Assembly: GCA_947259985.1 (NCBI GenBank)
Contig: CAMYOJ010000038.1
Location: 1 to 54,554 of the forward strand
DNA length: 54,554 bases
From: an uncultured Woeseiaceae bacterium
GTDB lineage: Bacteria; Pseudomonadota; Gammaproteobacteria; Steroidobacterales; Woeseiaceae
Reading direction: 5' to 3'
The notes under the pieces were generated by a model. That model saw only the letters and a list, made by a program, of their open reading frames with translations, did no database searches and was not told the origin of the DNA. Position numbers and translations under genes: made by a program. Shown piece after piece: positions 28,064 through 36,365 of the stretch (position 1 is the first letter of the stretch; every line of letters starts with the position of its first letter).

Positions 28064-28702
28064 CTAGTCGATCCCCAGGTACTTGTGTGTCTGCAAGCTC
28101 AATCGCCATTTCGGGTGTTCGAGACAATAGCGCATGGCTTGCTGTGTGTTTCGTTCACGCGATTCGCAATCGAGCGGCTGCAGGAAGAAATTATCGAATT
28201 GCAGGGCCTCGAATTTTGCAGGCTGCGCCGCCGGCTCCGCCTGCGGGAAAACAAGCTTCAGTTCGTCACCGCTGGTCTGCACAACGGGCGCGTTGCCCTT
28301 CGGACTGACGCACAGCCAGTCGATGCCTTCAGGCGCCTGAAGGGTGCCATTGGTCTCCACCCCGACCTCGAAACCGGCTGCATGAAGCGCATCGATGGCC
28401 GCATGATCGAGCTGCAGCAGAGGTTCGCCACCCGTGCAGACCACGTACCGCGATTCCTGATCGGTGGGCCACGCGCGGCTGACAGCCGCAGCCAGCTCGG
28501 CCGCCGTTTCGATCTTGCCCCCGCCGGGGCCGTCAGTGCCCACGAATTCGGTATCGCAAAAACGGCACACGGCATCTTGTCGGTGCGCCTCGCGACCGGA
28601 CCACAAGTTGCACCCTGCAAAGCGCAGGAATACGGCGGGTCGGCCCGTGTGTGCGCCCTCGCCCTGCAATGTGTAGTAGATTTCCTTTACCGAGTAAGTC
28701 AT
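28064..28702 (-). CDS. queE: QueE, 7-carboxy-7-deazaguanine synthase
   Basis: A 212-residue radical-SAM enzyme that contracts 6-carboxy-tetrahydropterin to 7-carboxy-7-deazaguanine in queuosine biosynthesis. It starts [16 protein letters not shown]. The cluster-binding cysteines are spaced C-x14-C-x2-C (FAGCNLW ... VCRFCDTEF), with an insert in place of the usual CX3CX2C; this longer variant exists in a subset of QueE proteins. A GGEP motif (CTGGEPLLQ) supports SAM binding. The ATG overlaps the queC stop by one base. Upstream open frame is rejected as part of queC. Confidence 0.93.
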   Translation of the reverse strand: MTYSVKEIYYTLQGEGAHTGRPAVFLRFAGCNLWSGREAHRQDAVCRFCDTEFVGTDGPGGGKIETAAELAAAVSRAWPTDQESRYVVCTGGEPLLQLDHAAIDALHAAGFEVGVETNGTLQAPEGIDWLCVSPKGNAPVVQTSGDELKLVFPQAEPAAQPAKFEALQFDNFFLQPLDCESRERNTQQAMRYCLEHPKWRLSLQTHKYLGID

Positions 28703-29346
28703 CAGGCTGTCAGCAGCGGGTCCTCGATACCTGCCTCGGCAAATCCCTTTGCGCGAAGTTCGCAGGCAGGACATTGTCCGCAGGGCGGTCGTTCGCCGTT
28801 GTAGCAGGTATGCGTCAGGGCCATCGCGTCGAGACCGCCCAGGTCCCTGGCCATCTCCACGGTTTGCTTCTTGGACAGGTGCATCAGGGGTGTATGAATG
28901 CACATGTCATATTCCATGCCGAGTCGAAGCGTTTCTTCGAGCGCCTTGATCGTTTCTTCTCGACAGTCCGGGTAGCCGCTGTAATCGGTCTGTGCGACGC
29001 CGGTCACGAGATGCCGGATGCCGCGTTTGTAGGCGAACGCCGCGGCAAACGTCAGGAAAATGATATTGCGCCCCGGCACGAACGTGTTCGGTAGCCCCGG
29101 CGATTGCGCCACGTCGACGGCAATGGCGGCGTCCGTGAGCGCGTCGCCACCCAGGGCGCTGAAGGTATCGATGGGCAGGCAATCGTTCTTCACGCCGGCG
29201 TGTGCCGCAACCCTGGCTGCACACTCGAGTTCGACGCGATGTCGCTGACCGTAGTCGAATGTGATCGTTTTGACGTTGTCGCGACCGAATCGGTCGATCG
29301 CCCAGTAAAGACAGGTTGTCGAATCCTGGCCGCCGGACAAGACCAC
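28702..29346 (-). CDS. queC: QueC, 7-cyano-7-deazaguanine synthase
   Basis: A 214-residue ATP-dependent enzyme converting 7-carboxy-7-deazaguanine plus ammonia to preQ0. The PP-loop is [13 protein letters not shown], followed by [11 protein letters not shown] and [16 protein letters not shown]. The zinc site is near the C-terminus, in [20 protein letters not shown]. The best start is GTG at 29346, leaving the protein about four residues shorter than usual at the N-terminus; the in-frame sequence upstream (RSLVV...) has no better start. Its first 157 bases overlap, in another frame, the 3' end of the SDR reading frame. Confidence 0.93.
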   Translation of the reverse strand: MVLSGGQDSTTCLYWAIDRFGRDNVKTITFDYGQRHRVELECAARVAAHAGVKNDCLPIDTFSALGGDALTDAAIAVDVAQSPGLPNTFVPGRNIIFLTFAAAFAYKRGIRHLVTGVAQTDYSGYPDCREETIKALEETLRLGMEYDMCIHTPLMHLSKKQTVEMARDLGGLDAMALTHTCYNGERPPCGQCPACELRAKGFAEAGIEDPLLTA

Positions 29347-30410
29347 AAGTGACCGCGCACGCCATTTTCGAATTCGCTCCAGTCCGGTCTTTCCTGTTCC
29401 ACAAGGTAGGGAGCCGTCAGCTCCTCCGAGACTCGCATCAGCTCCTCAGCGAGCACCTGGTTGTGCAGATGAGACTCGGCAATGGTGACCGCATTGCAGT
29501 CCTCGAAAAACTGACCGCTCGTTGCGCCCAGCTGCGGATGCGTCGCGACGTAGCAGCTTGTGGCCGCGCCCTGCTCAGTCGTCTTGCCCCTCACCGCCGT
29601 CAACAGACCGAAACCGAAGCGCATGATCGCATTGAGGTTGCGATCGATTTCGGTATTGATAAGGCCGGGATGCAGAGCATTGCTCGTAATCCGGGTGCCA
29701 CGCAGCAACTCCGACAGCCGCAGCGAAAACAGCGCATTCGCCAGTTTCGACTGGGCGTAAGCCAGCGCGTCGCTGTAAGCGCGCTTCATGCCCAGGTCAT
29801 CGAGGTCGATGCCGTTCTCGCCGACGTCACGGTATGCGGCACGGCTCGATACCATGACGATACGCCCCTGCTGCGCCAGGAACAGGCGTTCGAGCAGCCG
29901 ATTCACGAACACGAAGTGGCCGAGATGGTTCACGGCAAAGTGCCTCTCGACGCCGTTGACAAGCTCGCGACTGTTGCCACCGCCGCGATAGCCGGCGTTA
30001 CAGATGAGCATGTCGATTGGCGTATTCAGGGAGCGAATTGCCTCGGCGCAGCGCACGACGGAGTCGAGATCGGAAAGCTCGAGCTCGACGGGGGTCGTCA
30101 GTCCGCGGACCCGCAGGCCCGCGGCTTCGGCTCTTTCCAGTGAGCGGCTTGTGCCAACGACATAGGCGCCTCGTTTCGCGAGCACGCGCATCGTCTCGAA
30201 ACCGATCCCCGAGGTACAGCCGGTGACGACAGCGAGTTTGCCTGTGAGGTCGAGTCCCTTCGTGACCTCCTCAGCCGTGGAGTCCGGGCCGAATGCCGCC
30301 CACGGCACTCCGTCCGCCCGGGACTTGTCGACTCCGCCGCAAGCCGCGAGCGACGCCGGGCTCAACGCCGCGCCCGCGAGCTTGAGGAACTGCCGTCGGC
30401 TAACCGCCAT
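29190..30410 (-). CDS. Tat-exported short-chain dehydrogenase with out-of-frame C-terminal extension
   Basis: A 406-residue SDR. A twin-arginine-type signal ([14 protein letters not shown]) precedes a Rossmann domain with [16 protein letters not shown], a Ser in MVSSRAAY and the catalytic YAQSKLAN. It most resembles retinol-dehydrogenase/WW-oxidoreductase-like SDRs; the substrate is unknown. The last ~60 residues (after ERPDWSEF) are read through the start of queC in a different frame and have no SDR character, so a natural stop codon may have been lost. The start overlaps the zinc-ribbon gene by 11 bases. Confidence 0.82.
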   Translation of the reverse strand: MAVSRRQFLKLAGAALSPASLAACGGVDKSRADGVPWAAFGPDSTAEEVTKGLDLTGKLAVVTGCTSGIGFETMRVLAKRGAYVVGTSRSLERAEAAGLRVRGLTTPVELELSDLDSVVRCAEAIRSLNTPIDMLICNAGYRGGGNSRELVNGVERHFAVNHLGHFVFVNRLLERLFLAQQGRIVMVSSRAAYRDVGENGIDLDDLGMKRAYSDALAYAQSKLANALFSLRLSELLRGTRITSNALHPGLINTEIDRNLNAIMRFGFGLLTAVRGKTTEQGAATSCYVATHPQLGATSGQFFEDCNAVTIAESHLHNQVLAEELMRVSEELTAPYLVEQERPDWSEFENGVRGHLWSCPAARIRQPVFTGRSTDSVATTSKRSHSTTVSDIASNSSVQPGLRHTPA

Positions 30411-30711
30411 CGTCATCACCGAACAGCGCTGCGAGCGCGTCTTTCGCTGCATCGGCGTCGGACTTCTGGTCAGGGTCGAATGCGGACTCCGACGGCTTGA
30501 ACCAGTCACAGAAATTGGGGCGCTCCTTCTCGCTTACGTCTTCCGCACCATCTTCACGGCACTGCCGCGGTGCACTTGAGTCGAAGTGCATGCACATCCT
30601 GCAGACATGTAAGTCAGCGCTGCACGCCGGGCACTGGTCGCGTCGCGATAATGGCAGAGACAATGTCGCCAGCGACGCGCCACAGCGGAAACAGGCAATA
30701 TCGTGAGGCAC
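30400..30711 (-). CDS. Zinc-ribbon protein
   Basis: A 103-residue protein with four CxxC-type pairs: CFRCG, CPAC, CRMC and a later C-x-E/D-x6 context with CREDG and FCDW. It therefore binds probably one or two zinc ions. The C-terminus is acidic (DQKSDADAAKDALAALFGDD). Such short ribbon proteins are widespread hypothetical proteins in gammaproteobacteria; the role is unknown. The start is GTG at 30711 with GGGAG six bases upstream, which lies inside an 8-bp inverted repeat. The 3' end overlaps the SDR start. Confidence 0.8.
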   Translation of the reverse strand: MPHDIACFRCGASLATLSLPLSRRDQCPACSADLHVCRMCMHFDSSAPRQCREDGAEDVSEKERPNFCDWFKPSESAFDPDQKSDADAAKDALAALFGDDDGG

Positions 30712-30712
30712 T

Positions 30713-30739
30713 CGAGCTCCCTCATGGTCCAGGAGCTCG
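30713..30739. promoter_or_regulatory. 8-bp inverted repeat spanning the zinc-ribbon ribosome site
   Basis: CGAGCTCC at 30713-30720 is the exact complement of GGAGCTCG at 30732-30739, with an 11-base spacer. On the minus strand the downstream arm contains the GGGAG ribosome site of the zinc-ribbon gene. It could be an operator or a translation-controlling hairpin. Confidence 0.45.
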
Positions 30740-30859
30740 CAGTATATCGCCTCAGTTAAGCAGGCGGCGCTCGAGTTCCTTCAAGACGGCTTGCGCATGC
30801 AAACGACTCCCTTGTTTCTATCAGATTGCTCCTGAGATGTACCCGGAACCGAAAAGGAT

Positions 30860-31879
30860 TCAATCGCTTGCAGAAATCTTGAGTATCTTTGCGCCGCGCA
30901 CGTGCCCGGCCCGCAAATCGCGCAACGCCTGGTTTGCCTGCTCGAGCTTGTAGGCCTGGAATTCCACACGAAGCGGTATGCGGGCTGCGATCGGCAGGAA
31001 TTCCTCGAGGTCGCGGTGCGTCACGTTGGCAACCGACTTTACTTCCTTCTCCTGCCAGAGATGATCCTCGTAGCTGATATCCGCCATAAGCCCGCGATCG
31101 CCGGCTTCCTTGCGAATCGCATTGATGACCAGCCTGCCGCCCGGCCGCAGGCAAGCGAGCGCTGCAAGTACGGGCTTCCACGCTGGCGTCGTGTCGATGA
31201 TTGCATGCGGGGCTTCAGGAGGTCTGTCAGATGTATCGCCGCTCCAGTCGGCACCCAGTTCGAGCGCAAAAGCCCTTTCCCGTTCGCTGCGGGCGAACAC
31301 GTAGATTCTTGTATTGGGGTACAGGTGCCTGGCCAGCTGCAGCACCAGGTGACCCGAGCCACCGAAGCCCGTCAGGCCCAGAATATCGCCATCCTCTATT
31401 CCGGTCAGCCGCAGCGCCCGGTATCCGACGCCACCAGCACACAATAGCGGCGCGGCCTCTTCATCACTGAATACCTCGGGGACAGGATAAGCGTAGCGTT
31501 CGGGGACAACGACGAACTCTGCGTAACCGCCATTGACGTCGCGGCCGGTCGCCCGGAAAGCCGGACTGAGGTTCTCGTCCTCATCACCGCTCGATGAATA
31601 TATCCAGCCAATTCCAACGCGCTGTCCTGGCTCGAAACGATGACAATCCTGGCCACACTCTGTGACCCGACCGACGATTTCGTGCCCCGGCACCACGGGC
31701 AGCTCGGGTGGCGGTGTCCGACCCTCGATTTCATCGAGTTCGGTATGACAAACGCCGCAAACAGAAACTTCGACCAACAGCTCCCCCGCCGATGGCTGCG
31801 GTCGTGGCAGGTCAACGGGCTGCAGCGGCTCTGCGTTTTCGTCAATGCCAGCCACCGAAGTCAGGATCATGGCACGCAT
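30860..31879 (-). CDS. Zinc-type alcohol dehydrogenase (MDR family) lacking the structural-zinc cysteines
   Basis: A 339-residue medium-chain dehydrogenase. The catalytic zinc ligands are visible: Cys in CGVCHTELDE, His/Glu in VVPGHEIVG, and a third Cys in PLLCAGGVGYRAL. The NAD(P) loop is LTGFGGSGHLVLQLA. Where relatives carry the four-Cys structural-zinc lobe (CGxCxxC), this protein reads GWIYSSSGDEDENLSPAF, with no cysteine. It probably still oxidises or reduces a small alcohol/aldehyde. A GGAG site precedes the ATG. It diverges from a lipoprotein gene. Confidence 0.88.
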   Translation of the reverse strand: MRAMILTSVAGIDENAEPLQPVDLPRPQPSAGELLVEVSVCGVCHTELDEIEGRTPPPELPVVPGHEIVGRVTECGQDCHRFEPGQRVGIGWIYSSSGDEDENLSPAFRATGRDVNGGYAEFVVVPERYAYPVPEVFSDEEAAPLLCAGGVGYRALRLTGIEDGDILGLTGFGGSGHLVLQLARHLYPNTRIYVFARSERERAFALELGADWSGDTSDRPPEAPHAIIDTTPAWKPVLAALACLRPGGRLVINAIRKEAGDRGLMADISYEDHLWQEKEVKSVANVTHRDLEEFLPIAARIPLRVEFQAYKLEQANQALRDLRAGHVRGAKILKISASD

Positions 31880-31948
31880 CGTGTCGCTCCTTTACGCTTG
31901 CGCAATGACAGTATAAGGTGCGTGCAGTTCTCGCCGTTAGTCGCATTT

Positions 31949-32545
31949 ATGGCTGTAACAAGACTCCCGCCCGTGGTGCTGGCCGCCGTGCTCAGCGCCT
32001 GTGCCACAGAGCCGGTTCTACTCAATAGCGAACGGATCCAGCGGAAGTTCGGCAGCTATGGCATTGACGTTCTTGCCAGCGAAGCCGGCCTGCGACGCTC
32101 CAGCCTGTACAGCCGCGACGGAGGCATCCAGACCTGCCGAACCTATGCTGTGGTGCGCTTCGCCGACCAGCTCGACGAGCGGTACGGAAAAGAACATGCG
32201 GAGGTGCTATCGGGAAACTCTATCGGCGCGACATTCCGCTCACACGGCTGGAATCTGCACAAGCAGACGATGCACATTGGATCGCTTGAATTCCCCGATG
32301 AACAGCACAGCATTGCCACGCTGATGCACGTCGATGGTCCGCATGCTGTCGCGCTGCATGTTTACCAGCTGCTTCTTGTCAGGGACGAGCAGGTATTCGA
32401 CTACGCCATGATCATGGAAGTACATCACCCGGACTACCTCTCGACCACCGACCTGCACGCACTTTACGAATACGACACGACGAACGCCATAAGTCCTGAC
32501 GAAGCGGACCAACTTTCGGCGCTGGTCCTGGGCAACGTTAACTAG
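31949..32545 (+). CDS. Lipoprotein of unknown function
   Basis: A 198-residue protein with a short signal peptide and lipobox (AAVLSAC). The mature part has a beta-rich pattern (YSRDGGIQTCRTYAVVRF, HKQTMHIGSLEFPDEQHS) and two His-rich spots (MEVHHPDYL). The ATG at 31949 is chosen because it gives an exact signal sequence; the frame is open much further upstream through the antisense of the dehydrogenase. No family is recognised. It is followed at 67 bases by another exported protein, possibly co-transcribed. Confidence 0.78.
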   Translation: MAVTRLPPVVLAAVLSACATEPVLLNSERIQRKFGSYGIDVLASEAGLRRSSLYSRDGGIQTCRTYAVVRFADQLDERYGKEHAEVLSGNSIGATFRSHGWNLHKQTMHIGSLEFPDEQHSIATLMHVDGPHAVALHVYQLLLVRDEQVFDYAMIMEVHHPDYLSTTDLHALYEYDTTNAISPDEADQLSALVLGNVN

Positions 32546-32611
32546 CTGATTTGTGGCACCGCGACAATGCGACTAGACTCGTGTTATGTGGATTCGTCAG
32601 GGGAACGAATA

Positions 32612-33085
32612 ATGAATTTTTTCAACGGACTCAGGTTGGCATTGGGGAGTTTCCTGATCGTCGCGGCAGGCATCTCATTGGCGCAGGAAACGGCCATGGA
32701 TCCCGTAAGCGATCAGGCCGACGTGTGGTCGACCGTGGAACGACAATGGAATGCGCAGGAGAAAGGCGACAGGAAATGGGTGGACAGCCTGCTTACCGAT
32801 GACTTTTCGGGCTGGGGCAAGCAATCGCCGGCACCTCGCGGCAAGGCATCGACAAAGATGTGGAATCGCTTTTCCGAACAGGTCAGCGACATGATCGCGC
32901 ACGAGCTGTATCCACTGTCGATCAATGTGCATGGCGACATTGCGGTCGCCCATTATCTATACACGAGCGCGGCCAAGGACCAGGACGGGAAAATAGAAAC
33001 CAGCAACGGCCGTTACACAGACGTCCTGTTACGAACCGACGACGGCTGGAAGTTCATCGCCTGGCACGGCGGCGAGGACGACTAG
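32612..33085 (+). CDS. Exported SnoaL/NTF2-like protein
   Basis: A 157-residue protein with a signal peptide (MNFFNGLRLALGSFLIVAAG, cleavage near SLAQ). The domain WSTVERQWNAQEKGDRKWV ... NGRYTDVLLRTDDGWKFI ... WHGGEDD has the cone-shaped alpha+beta pattern of the SnoaL/DUF4440 group of the NTF2 fold, typically small-molecule pockets. Catalysis cannot be predicted. AGGGGA precedes the ATG. It shares its final four bases with the convergent small gene. Confidence 0.78.
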   Translation: MNFFNGLRLALGSFLIVAAGISLAQETAMDPVSDQADVWSTVERQWNAQEKGDRKWVDSLLTDDFSGWGKQSPAPRGKASTKMWNRFSEQVSDMIAHELYPLSINVHGDIAVAHYLYTSAAKDQDGKIETSNGRYTDVLLRTDDGWKFIAWHGGEDD

Positions 33086-33279
33086 CGACGCCGCAATACC
33101 CGGCGACGCGCCGTGTCGTCGATACGAGCTGTCTTGTGGACCCCGGGATTGTCGTAGGGATTGTAGCCCTCGGCAAGCCCGGGCTCAGACGCCTGCGGTT
33201 CGCCCGTCTTTAAACTTAAGTCTCTGTTTTTCTGGCTTTTTTCTTCTAGTTCAGCCAGCAATTTCGCTCTGGAGTTCAT
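33082..33279 (-). CDS. Small hypothetical protein with NPYD motif
   Basis: A 65-residue hydrophilic protein beginning MNSRAKLLAELEEKSQ. It has a charged helix followed by a flexible Gly/Pro part with GYNPYDNPG. It looks like a short conserved gammaproteobacterial hypothetical protein, but I cannot name the family. The codons at roughly 33200-33240 are AT-rich compared with their surroundings. It converges with the NTF2-like gene and diverges from the DUF3300 gene. Confidence 0.55.
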   Translation of the reverse strand: MNSRAKLLAELEEKSQKNRDLSLKTGEPQASEPGLAEGYNPYDNPGVHKTARIDDTARRRVLRRR

Positions 33280-33441
33280 CGCTCTACTCTTCTTGTTGTG
33301 CCCTTACTTTACACCAAATGGGCGAAACGCAAATCCCCCCGATTCCGCGGGGCCGCAATTAAGCCCCGGTTCAGCTAGCTCCGCATAAGATGGATCCAGA
33401 CTCAGGACAAGTCCGCAGGGATTCACGGACCGGGAGGCAGT

Positions 33442-35025
33442 ATGAACTACCGACAAATAGCCGAAACTGGATTGGCACGAAGACTCTTGGTATTGCTCGC
33501 ACTGATGCCACTTTCGCTGCTGGCACAAGTACCCGTGGACGACAACGGCGAGGTCATTGGCACTTACGAAGAGCAGCCTCCCGAGACGGGCAACGAAGAA
33601 ATCCCGTTGCTTTCGACTGCAGAACTCGAGGAACTCATCGGTCCGATTGCATTGTATCCCGATGATCTTCTGGCGATCGTCCTGCCGGCCGCCGCCTATC
33701 CCTTGCAGATTATCGATGCGGGCCGATTCCTCGAGGCGCTCGAGGACGATCCCACCTTGAAACCCGACCCCGATTGGGACGACTCGGTAGTCGCGTTGAT
33801 CAACTACCCCGAAGTCGTTGAATTGCTCAACGATGACATCGACTGGACCTGGCGACTGGGTGAGGCTGTAGTCTCGCAACAGACGGACGTCGTGACGGCG
33901 ATAGAGACCTTCCGCGACCGCGCTTACGCGGCCGGCAATCTCAAGAGCGACTCATACCAGAATGTCACCCGTGACGAAGGCGTCATCGAGATAACACCCA
34001 TTACCGAAGACGTCATATACGTGCCGTATTACGAACCGGAGCGTGTCGTCGTCTACCAGCCGCGCCCGGTCTACTACTACTACCCGCGCGCGTACCCGGT
34101 CTACTACTATCCGTATTCGTCGGCGCATGCCTTTAACGACGGCTTTTTCTGGGGCGTAACGACGGCGTTCACGATTGGATGGTATACCGACAGTCTGAAC
34201 GTGTTTCATCACAGCTACCACGGCCATCCCTATTACGGCCGCCATTACCGGGACCGCTGGTGGTATCGTCGGCCGTCCGTCAGCGTCTACAACACGACCT
34301 ACGTAACGAGGAGCGCACCTGTTACCGTCAACCGCTACTACGGCGGTGACCGCTGGCGTCCGCGACATGATCGTCGTGAATACGTCAGGGACGTCCGTGT
34401 AACGCGTAATCGCTACACGCGAAACGAGCGCGACGGCAATTTGCAACGCAGGACGTCTGTGCGACGCGATGCCGATGTTCAACGGACTACGAGTGTGCAG
34501 CGATCTGCTGATCGTTCAGTCAACCAGCGCCGTGCTTCCCAGCAGAGCGACCGCAGGGAACGGCGTAATGCGAATACAGAGCGCCGCGAGGCGATCACGT
34601 TCCGCGAGCGTCCGCAAACCGTGGCAATGAACCGGCGCACAGGCAGCGATTACCGGGCAGAAAGTCGTGGCAGGCGTGAACACGCGCAGCCAACACCGAA
34701 AGTACGACAGGCGGCGCCTCGCGAGCGTCAGACAACCGAGCGTCGCCAGCAAGCGGCCGCACGCACGTCGCAACGGAACCATGAACCACGCCGAGTCGAG
34801 GGCCCGCGCAATGGCAACGTGCGCCGTAGTGAAACGCGTCGATCGGACAGTACGCGACAATCGACCGAGCGCAGACCGGAGCGGAGTTCAGCCCCGCGAC
34901 AGGAGAAAAAGGCCGAGAGAAAGCAGGCACCGCGGCAGGAACGTAAATCAGACGGCGATCGGAAACGCAAATCGGACCGCGCTTCGGGCCGCGATTCGGA
35001 CCGCAAATCGCGGCAGCGTCGCTAG
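33442..35025 (+). CDS. DUF3300 exported protein with Arg-rich disordered tail
   Basis: A 527-residue protein. After a signal peptide (LLVLLALMPLSLLAQ) comes the DUF3300 domain (LIGPIALYPDDLLAIVLPAA through the ITEDVIYVPYYEPERVVVY region, about residues 65-205). A Tyr-rich segment (YYYYPRAYPVYYYPY) is followed by a Trp/His-rich stretch. The last 240 residues are a low-complexity Arg/Gln/Ser/Glu tail (RRSETRRSDSTRQSTERR). The function is unknown. The repetitive tail is strongly basic and might bind nucleic acid or polyanions. A GGGAGG site precedes the ATG. Confidence 0.88.
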   Translation: MNYRQIAETGLARRLLVLLALMPLSLLAQVPVDDNGEVIGTYEEQPPETGNEEIPLLSTAELEELIGPIALYPDDLLAIVLPAAAYPLQIIDAGRFLEALEDDPTLKPDPDWDDSVVALINYPEVVELLNDDIDWTWRLGEAVVSQQTDVVTAIETFRDRAYAAGNLKSDSYQNVTRDEGVIEITPITEDVIYVPYYEPERVVVYQPRPVYYYYPRAYPVYYYPYSSAHAFNDGFFWGVTTAFTIGWYTDSLNVFHHSYHGHPYYGRHYRDRWWYRRPSVSVYNTTYVTRSAPVTVNRYYGGDRWRPRHDRREYVRDVRVTRNRYTRNERDGNLQRRTSVRRDADVQRTTSVQRSADRSVNQRRASQQSDRRERRNANTERREAITFRERPQTVAMNRRTGSDYRAESRGRREHAQPTPKVRQAAPRERQTTERRQQAAARTSQRNHEPRRVEGPRNGNVRRSETRRSDSTRQSTERRPERSSAPRQEKKAERKQAPRQERKSDGDRKRKSDRASGRDSDRKSRQRR

Positions 35026-35156
35026 TCGCCGTCTTCGCTCGAGTCGTCCGCTTCTCCTGCCGGATCTCCGGACGTCAACTCCCAGGCGATGTAGGCAATA
35101 GAGCCGGCGGCTATCAGTGCGAGCAGGACAGAGACGATTGCAACAATAGTTCCCAT
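35022..35156 (-). CDS. 44-residue predicted membrane peptide, last gene of the SPFH operon
   Basis: The frame reads MGTIVAIVSVLLALIAAGSIAY followed by a short acidic tail (GEADDSSEDGD). One transmembrane helix fills residues 4-25. The ATG overlaps the stop of the Arc-like gene by one base (TAATG), and the end overlaps the DUF3300 stop on the other strand by two bases. The tight coupling makes it a real third gene of the operon. It may help anchor or modulate the SPFH protein; this is inference. Confidence 0.62.
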   Translation of the reverse strand: MGTIVAIVSVLLALIAAGSIAYIAWELTSGDPAGEADDSSEDGD

Positions 35157-35350
35157 TAGCCGATGCTATCACTCTCTTCGCTACCACTGGGCTCGCCCGG
35201 TTTCGGCAATCGACCCGACTTGCGCATCGCGTCGCGCAAAACGAATTCGATCTGCGCATTGAGACTGCGCAGATCGTCTTTCGCCCAGCGTTGCATCGCT
35301 TCGAGGGTTTTCGCATCGATGCGCAACGCGAAGGATTTGCGGTTGGCCAT
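35156..35350 (-). CDS. Arc-like RHH DNA-binding protein
   Basis: A 64-residue protein (MANRKSFALRIDAKTLEAMQ) matching the Arc/MetJ ribbon-helix-helix pattern: beta strand SFALRID, helix AKTLEAMQRWAKDD, turn, and helix SLNAQIEFVLRDAMRK. It likely dimerises and binds an operator of short repeats. The start at 35350 has AGGTGG eight bases upstream. It follows the SPFH gene by 19 bases; the pairing of SPFH proteins with an Arc-like partner is a known association in proteobacteria as I recall it. Two tandem 11-bp boxes upstream of the operon are the obvious target. Confidence 0.82.
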   Translation of the reverse strand: MANRKSFALRIDAKTLEAMQRWAKDDLRSLNAQIEFVLRDAMRKSGRLPKPGEPSGSEESDSIG

Positions 35351-35369
35351 GATTGCTGCCACCTGTTGA

Positions 35370-36239
35370 TCAGGTATACAAGGACCCTGTATTCAGGACA
35401 GGCTGCGCCCCTTCCTCACCACACAGGACTACGAGCAGGTTGCTGACCATCGCCGCTTTGCGTTCTTCATCCAGGTCGACGACGGAGTGCTGTTGCAGTT
35501 CGTCCAGCGCCATTTCGACCATGCCGACGGCGCCGCGCACGATCTGGGTGCGCGCCGCGATGATGGCCGACGCCTGCTGACGCCGCAGCATTGCGTTCGC
35601 AATTTCGGGCGCATACGCGAGATGGCTGATTCGCGCTTCGATGACCGTAACACCTGCCTGTTCGAGCCTGTCCTGGATCTCATCGCGCAGCGCCGCGGCG
35701 ATCTCAGTTGGATGACTCCTGAGCGCCGTGCCCTCACCCTCATGGGGCTCATAGGGAAATGTCGTGGTGAGATTCCTGAGTGCAGACTCGCTCTGAATTT
35801 GCACGAATTGCTCGTAGTCGTCGACCTCGAACATGGCCTCGGCCGTATCGAACACCTTCCATACAACGACGGCCGCAATTTCAATCGGGCTGCCCTGTGA
35901 ATCATTCACTTTCAATTGACCACTCTCGAAATTCCTGACGCGCGTTGAAACTGCCGTCTTTTGGAAGAACGGATTGGCCCACTTGAGTCCGGGTTCATGT
36001 GTCGTGCCGACGTATTTGCCGAAAAGTTGAATCACCTTGGCCTCGTTCGGATGCACCATGAAAAGACCTACCCAGCACACGATGACCACAGCCGACGCGA
36101 GAATCGCTGCAATCGCACCACCGAATGCATAGGTGCGCAGCGAATTGAACACCAGGTAGCCGAACAACAACTGCGCTGCTGTCAGCAACACGATTGCCAG
36201 GTACCCCGAAGAAACTGTTTTGATCTGTTCACGAATCAT
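35370..36239 (-). CDS. SPFH-domain membrane protein
   Basis: A 289-residue protein with two N-terminal transmembrane segments ([18 protein letters not shown] and [19 protein letters not shown]), followed by an SPFH domain ([18 protein letters not shown]) and helical parts lacking the long coiled coil of QmcA. Length and domain order match the family paired with an Arc-type gene. The ATG at 36239 is preceded by GGAGAG. The promoter region holds two tandem copies of an 11-bp box. It probably forms an inner-membrane scaffold. Confidence 0.85.
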   Translation of the reverse strand: MIREQIKTVSSGYLAIVLLTAAQLLFGYLVFNSLRTYAFGGAIAAILASAVVIVCWVGLFMVHPNEAKVIQLFGKYVGTTHEPGLKWANPFFQKTAVSTRVRNFESGQLKVNDSQGSPIEIAAVVVWKVFDTAEAMFEVDDYEQFVQIQSESALRNLTTTFPYEPHEGEGTALRSHPTEIAAALRDEIQDRLEQAGVTVIEARISHLAYAPEIANAMLRRQQASAIIAARTQIVRGAVGMVEMALDELQQHSVVDLDEERKAAMVSNLLVVLCGEEGAQPVLNTGSLYT

Positions 36240-36260
36240 GTCCCTCTCCTCTATACATCC

Positions 36261-36282
36261 ATTTTGATATCATTTTGATATC
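36261..36282. promoter_or_regulatory. Two tandem 11-bp boxes upstream of the SPFH/Arc-like operon
   Basis: ATTTTGATATC occurs twice in direct, uninterrupted succession (36261-36271, 36272-36282), upstream of the SPFH ATG at 36239. Eleven bases is about one helical turn, which suits cooperative RHH dimers on the same DNA face. Candidate -35 TTGCCT and -10 CAAAAT on the minus strand overlap the boxes. I infer autoregulation by the Arc-like protein. Confidence 0.6.
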
Positions 36283-36365
36283 TCTGAATCGAAAAGGCAA
36301 GTCAGGAACGACAGCATACGCATAAGCTACTGTTTTAAAACGATAAAAGGGAAGTGCGGTTTGGC

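Noticed and set aside
33304..33879. 191-codon minus-strand frame over the DUF3300 gene
   Set aside because: It is the antisense of a recognised domain; it has no ribosome site or family resemblance.
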